DNA of 33,516 nucleotides from Lachnospiraceae bacterium (lineage in GTDB: Bacteria; Bacillota; Clostridia; Lachnospirales; Lachnospiraceae). A program made the translations under genes and the position numbers. Shown here in pieces: positions 30,988 to 33,516 of the stretch (position 1 is the first letter of the stretch; each line of letters starts with the position of its first letter). The stretch is from NCBI GenBank assembly GCA_017540355.1, contig JAFYBE010000012.1, forward strand, positions 1 to 33,516. The letters are read 5' to 3'. Below the pieces are notes generated by a model, which saw nothing but the letters and a program-made list of their open reading frames with translations, did not search any database and had not been told where the DNA came from.

Positions 30988-33009
30988 ATGGATAACAATA
31001 TCAATAACTACGAGGGTGGAGATAAAGGTTATTCCGGTGGAGGATCAGGGGGCCAGAGGCCCGGAGGCAACGGCAGGCCCGGCGGAAGCGAGGGTAATTC
31101 GCCCAAGAAGCAGAGCCTGTTCTTTTTACTCGTGGCGGCACTTGTAACATTACTGTTCATGAGTTATTTCATGAAAGCCGTCAACGGTGCCACAACTCAG
31201 GAGATATCATACGACCAGTTTGTTAAGATGCTGGAAGGTGATATGGTCAAAAGCGTATATATCAATTCAGACAAGATTGAGATAACGCCTAAGACAAAAG
31301 AGAGCGAGACTGAGGATTCACAGACCACACCCTTTAACATGTTCGGTGCACCGGCTCCGACTATAACCTACTATACGGGTATAAGCGAGAGCAATGATGC
31401 TCTGACAGAGAGACTGCTTAAAGCGGACGTAGAGATCAATAACGAGATTCCGGACAATTCGGGATGGCTTTTATCTATTCTGCTTACATATATTTTACCC
31501 ATACTGTTACTGTGGGGTCTTATGAGCCTTGCATACAGAAGGATGTCAAAAGGCGGCGGCGGTATCATGGGTGTCGGCAAGTCCAATGCCAAAGTATATG
31601 TTCAGAAAGAGACAGGCGTGACATTTGCAGATGTTGCGGGTGAAGATGAAGCCAAGGAATCCCTTGTCGAAGTCGTTGATTTCCTTCATGATCCGGCCAA
31701 ATATACCCATATCGGAGCCAAGCTTCCCAAGGGTGCGCTTTTGGTGGGCCCTCCCGGAACCGGTAAGACACTTCTTGCCAAGGCGGTTGCCGGAGAAGCT
31801 CATGTTCCGTTTTTCTCACTTACGGGTTCTGACTTTATAGAGCTCTATGTGGGTGTCGGTGCAAGCCGAGTAAGAGACCTTTTCAAGGAAGCTACGAAGA
31901 TGGCTCCCTGTATCATATTTATCGATGAGATTGATGCCATAGGAAGAAGTCGTGACAGTCGATATGGCGGCGGCAATGAAGAAAGAGAGCAGACTCTTAA
32001 CCAGCTCTTATCAGAGATGGACGGTTTTGATACCACCAAGGGTATCCTTGTGCTCGGTGCTACGAACAGACCCGAGATACTTGACAAGGCACTTCTTCGT
32101 CCCGGACGTTTTGACAGGCGTATCATAGTTGAGAAGCCCGATCTTAAGGGAAGGGTCAACATTCTTAAGGTTCACGCCAAGGACGTTAAGATGGATGAGA
32201 CCGTTGATTTTGAGGAGATTGCACTTGCCACAAGCGGAGCCGTAGGTTCCGATCTTGCCAATATGATCAACGAAGCGGCAATCAACGCCGTTAAGGAAGG
32301 CAGAGAGCTTGTCAGCCAGAAGGATATGTTCGTGGCTGTGGAGCAGGTACTTGTCGGTAAAGAGAAAAAGGACAGGATCATGTCCATGGAAGAGCGTAAG
32401 ATTGTTTCATATCATGAAGTCGGTCATGCTCTTATATCCGCTTTACAGAAGAATTCAGAGCCTGTACAGAAGATTACGATCGTGCCCCGTACGATGGGAG
32501 CACTCGGATATGTTATGCAGGTTCCCGAAGAAGAGAAGTATCTTAATACCGAAGCAGAGTTAAGGGCGATGCTTGTAAGTACGCTTGGCGGAAGAGCAGC
32601 CGAGGAACTCGTATTTGACACGGTTACTACCGGAGCATCGAACGATATTGAGAAGGCTACGGGAATAGCAAGATCTATGGTGACTCAGTACGGTATGAGC
32701 AAGAAGTTCGGTCTTATGGGACTTGCAACGGTAGAGAGCAAGTATCTTTCGGGAGAAGCTACTCTTAACTGTGCGGAGTCAACAGCCGCACTTGTTGATG
32801 AGGAAGTAATGAAGATTCTTGCCGACAGTTATAAGGAGGCGAAGAGGCTTTTATCCGAGAACAGAGAGGTTATGGATAAGATTGCCGAATTCCTCATAGA
32901 GAAAGAGACAATAACCGGTAAGGAGTTCATGAAGATATTCAGAGAACTTAAGGGATTGCCGGAGCCCGATCCCGAGGAGGAGAAGGCGGCACGTATCAAC
33001 ATGAAGTAA
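30988..33009 (+). CDS. ftsH: ATP-dependent zinc metalloprotease FtsH
   Basis: This 673-residue membrane AAA+ protease degrades membrane and regulatory proteins. After a Gly-rich cytoplasmic head (about 1-40), membrane helix 1 (about 43-62), an extracellular domain (about 63-158) and membrane helix 2 (about 160-183), the AAA domain shows Walker A GPPGTGKT (254-261), Walker B CIIFIDEIDA and the second region of homology ATNRPEILDKALLRPGRFDR. The zinc site is HEVGH (476-480). ATG 30988 follows TTGGAGGA; the in-frame TTG at 30976 is part of that ribosome site. All catalytic parts are intact. The Gly/Pro/Arg-rich head is somewhat longer than usual. Confidence 0.96.
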   Translation: MDNNINNYEGGDKGYSGGGSGGQRPGGNGRPGGSEGNSPKKQSLFFLLVAALVTLLFMSYFMKAVNGATTQEISYDQFVKMLEGDMVKSVYINSDKIEITPKTKESETEDSQTTPFNMFGAPAPTITYYTGISESNDALTERLLKADVEINNEIPDNSGWLLSILLTYILPILLLWGLMSLAYRRMSKGGGGIMGVGKSNAKVYVQKETGVTFADVAGEDEAKESLVEVVDFLHDPAKYTHIGAKLPKGALLVGPPGTGKTLLAKAVAGEAHVPFFSLTGSDFIELYVGVGASRVRDLFKEATKMAPCIIFIDEIDAIGRSRDSRYGGGNEEREQTLNQLLSEMDGFDTTKGILVLGATNRPEILDKALLRPGRFDRRIIVEKPDLKGRVNILKVHAKDVKMDETVDFEEIALATSGAVGSDLANMINEAAINAVKEGRELVSQKDMFVAVEQVLVGKEKKDRIMSMEERKIVSYHEVGHALISALQKNSEPVQKITIVPRTMGALGYVMQVPEEEKYLNTEAELRAMLVSTLGGRAAEELVFDTVTTGASNDIEKATGIARSMVTQYGMSKKFGLMGLATVESKYLSGEATLNCAESTAALVDEEVMKILADSYKEAKRLLSENREVMDKIAEFLIEKETITGKEFMKIFRELKGLPEPDPEEEKAARINMK

Positions 33010-33078
33010 TCCGTATGTATCGGCAGGCCGGGGGACGGCGAAAATATTTCATTTTACTGATACAAAAGAGTATATATG

Positions 33079-33087
33079 TGTTATCAT
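33079..33087 (+). promoter_or_regulatory. Possible extended -10 promoter of the last gene
   Basis: TGT directly before TATCAT (33082-33087) gives an extended -10; the -35 is weak. The start near 33094 would give a leader of about 24 bases before ATG 33118. Confidence 0.42.
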
Positions 33088-33117
33088 ACTTAGAGGATTA
33101 TTCTACAAGGGTGAATT

Positions 33118-33516
33118 ATGTCAGATCAGGGAAATAATCAGAAATACAGCGAATTAGGGGATCAGATCAAGAATTCCGTACTCGAAGCGTTAAGCACGGG
33201 CGATTTTACCGGGCTTAGCGACAGTATAACCAAGTCTGTGAATATGGTGATAGGTGATGTCAGCGGGCAGATTTCCCGTGCGGCATCCGGAGCGGCAGCA
33301 GGAGCCGCAATGGGAGCCAGGAATGCGGCTGCTGCGGCTACGGCGAAGAGATATCACGATGAGCAGGAAGCCAGGATACAGCGTAACAAGCAGATGCGTG
33401 CTCAGGCAGCTGCGAGGGCTTCCAAGACTGTAAGGTTCAATGATCATGGTGGAGTTGGTTCAGTACTTGGTATAATCTTCGGAGCACACTTTGCGTTTTA
33501 CGGACTTATAGGTACA
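33118..33516 (+). CDS. Ala-rich hypothetical protein, 5' part (runs off the window)
   Basis: This frame is open from ATG 33118, preceded by AAGGGTG, to the window end, giving 133 codons without a stop. The N-terminus (MSDQGNNQKYSELGDQIKNS) is hydrophilic and helical. A stretch rich in Ala and Gly follows (about residues 58-80), then a basic helix with many Arg, Lys and Gln. The last residues (VLGIIFGAHFAFYGLIGT) look like the start of a membrane segment. I recall similar N-termini in uncharacterised Lachnospiraceae membrane proteins but cannot name a family. It is a real gene by frame, ribosome site and promoter. Confidence 0.7.
   Translation, partial: MSDQGNNQKYSELGDQIKNSVLEALSTGDFTGLSDSITKSVNMVIGDVSGQISRAASGAAAGAAMGARNAAAAATAKRYHDEQEARIQRNKQMRAQAAARASKTVRFNDHGGVGSVLGIIFGAHFAFYGLIGT

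Noticed and set aside
1..33516. CRISPR arrays, tRNA or rRNA genes, insertion sequences, attachment sites
   Set aside because: I saw no regularly spaced repeats, cloverleaf sequences, transposase or integrase frames, or flanking terminal repeats on either strand.

Overview
The window looks like a chromosomal segment of a motile, low-to-mid GC Firmicute of the Lachnospiraceae type (Butyrivibrio/Roseburia-like; the genus is inference). The reasons are strong AGGAGG ribosome sites, rho-independent terminators, a GH94 cellobiose phosphorylase beside a lipoprotein-dependent sugar importer without its own ATPase, Firmicute-type YhaM and MutS2, and a Na+/alanine symporter typical of gut Clostridia. 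I found no phage, insertion sequence, CRISPR, tRNA or rRNA. Gene spacing and codon use look like ordinary core and metabolic chromosome.

Region 1 (1-3.4 kb): the 3' end of a low-molecular-weight tyrosine phosphatase overlaps a membrane DUF3810-like HExxH protein. A terminator and a sodium:alanine symporter follow. The 325-base gap after the symporter is not empty. It holds two near-twin terminator hairpins on opposite strands and, between them, a good promoter followed by two hairpins that could be an independent small RNA.

Region 2 (3.4-10.8 kb) is a cellobiose-use locus. Cellobiose phosphorylase (minus) diverges from a LacI-family regulator (plus), followed by a sugar-binding lipoprotein and two permeases. 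The same 19-base sequence lies at both divergent promoters and is almost certainly the operator of the LacI protein. The binding-protein and permease genes have their own promoters and are separated by a large hairpin terminator.

Region 3 (10.8-16.7 kb): a chemoreceptor, endonuclease III, a convergent membrane-anchored hypothetical, a 34-residue single-pass membrane protein, a VanW/peptidoglycan-binding exported protein, and a HypE/PurM-like AIR-synthase-related protein.

Region 4 (16.8-23.6 kb) is a tight operon: Lrp/AsnC regulator, PLP aminotransferase, an HtrA-like protein that has lost all three catalytic residues, a YhaM-type exoribonuclease and an RlmD-type 23S rRNA methyltransferase. 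Each junction is a 4-base stop/start overlap. A MATE transporter follows.

Region 5 (23.6-33.5 kb): mutS2 (apparently leaderless), an OmpR-type response regulator with its histidine kinase, a small HTH protein, a metallophosphoesterase lipoprotein whose first codons form a perfect inverted repeat, a DUF1846 protein, FtsH, and the start of an unknown Ala-rich protein that runs off the window.

The most unusual points are the catalytically dead HtrA protein embedded in an RNA-metabolism operon, the candidate small RNA at about 3.2 kb, the small membrane ORF at 14.1 kb, and the HTH gene/inverted-repeat pair at 28.5 kb. None is a proven new system. All functional statements come from reading sequence and recognising families, not from searches.
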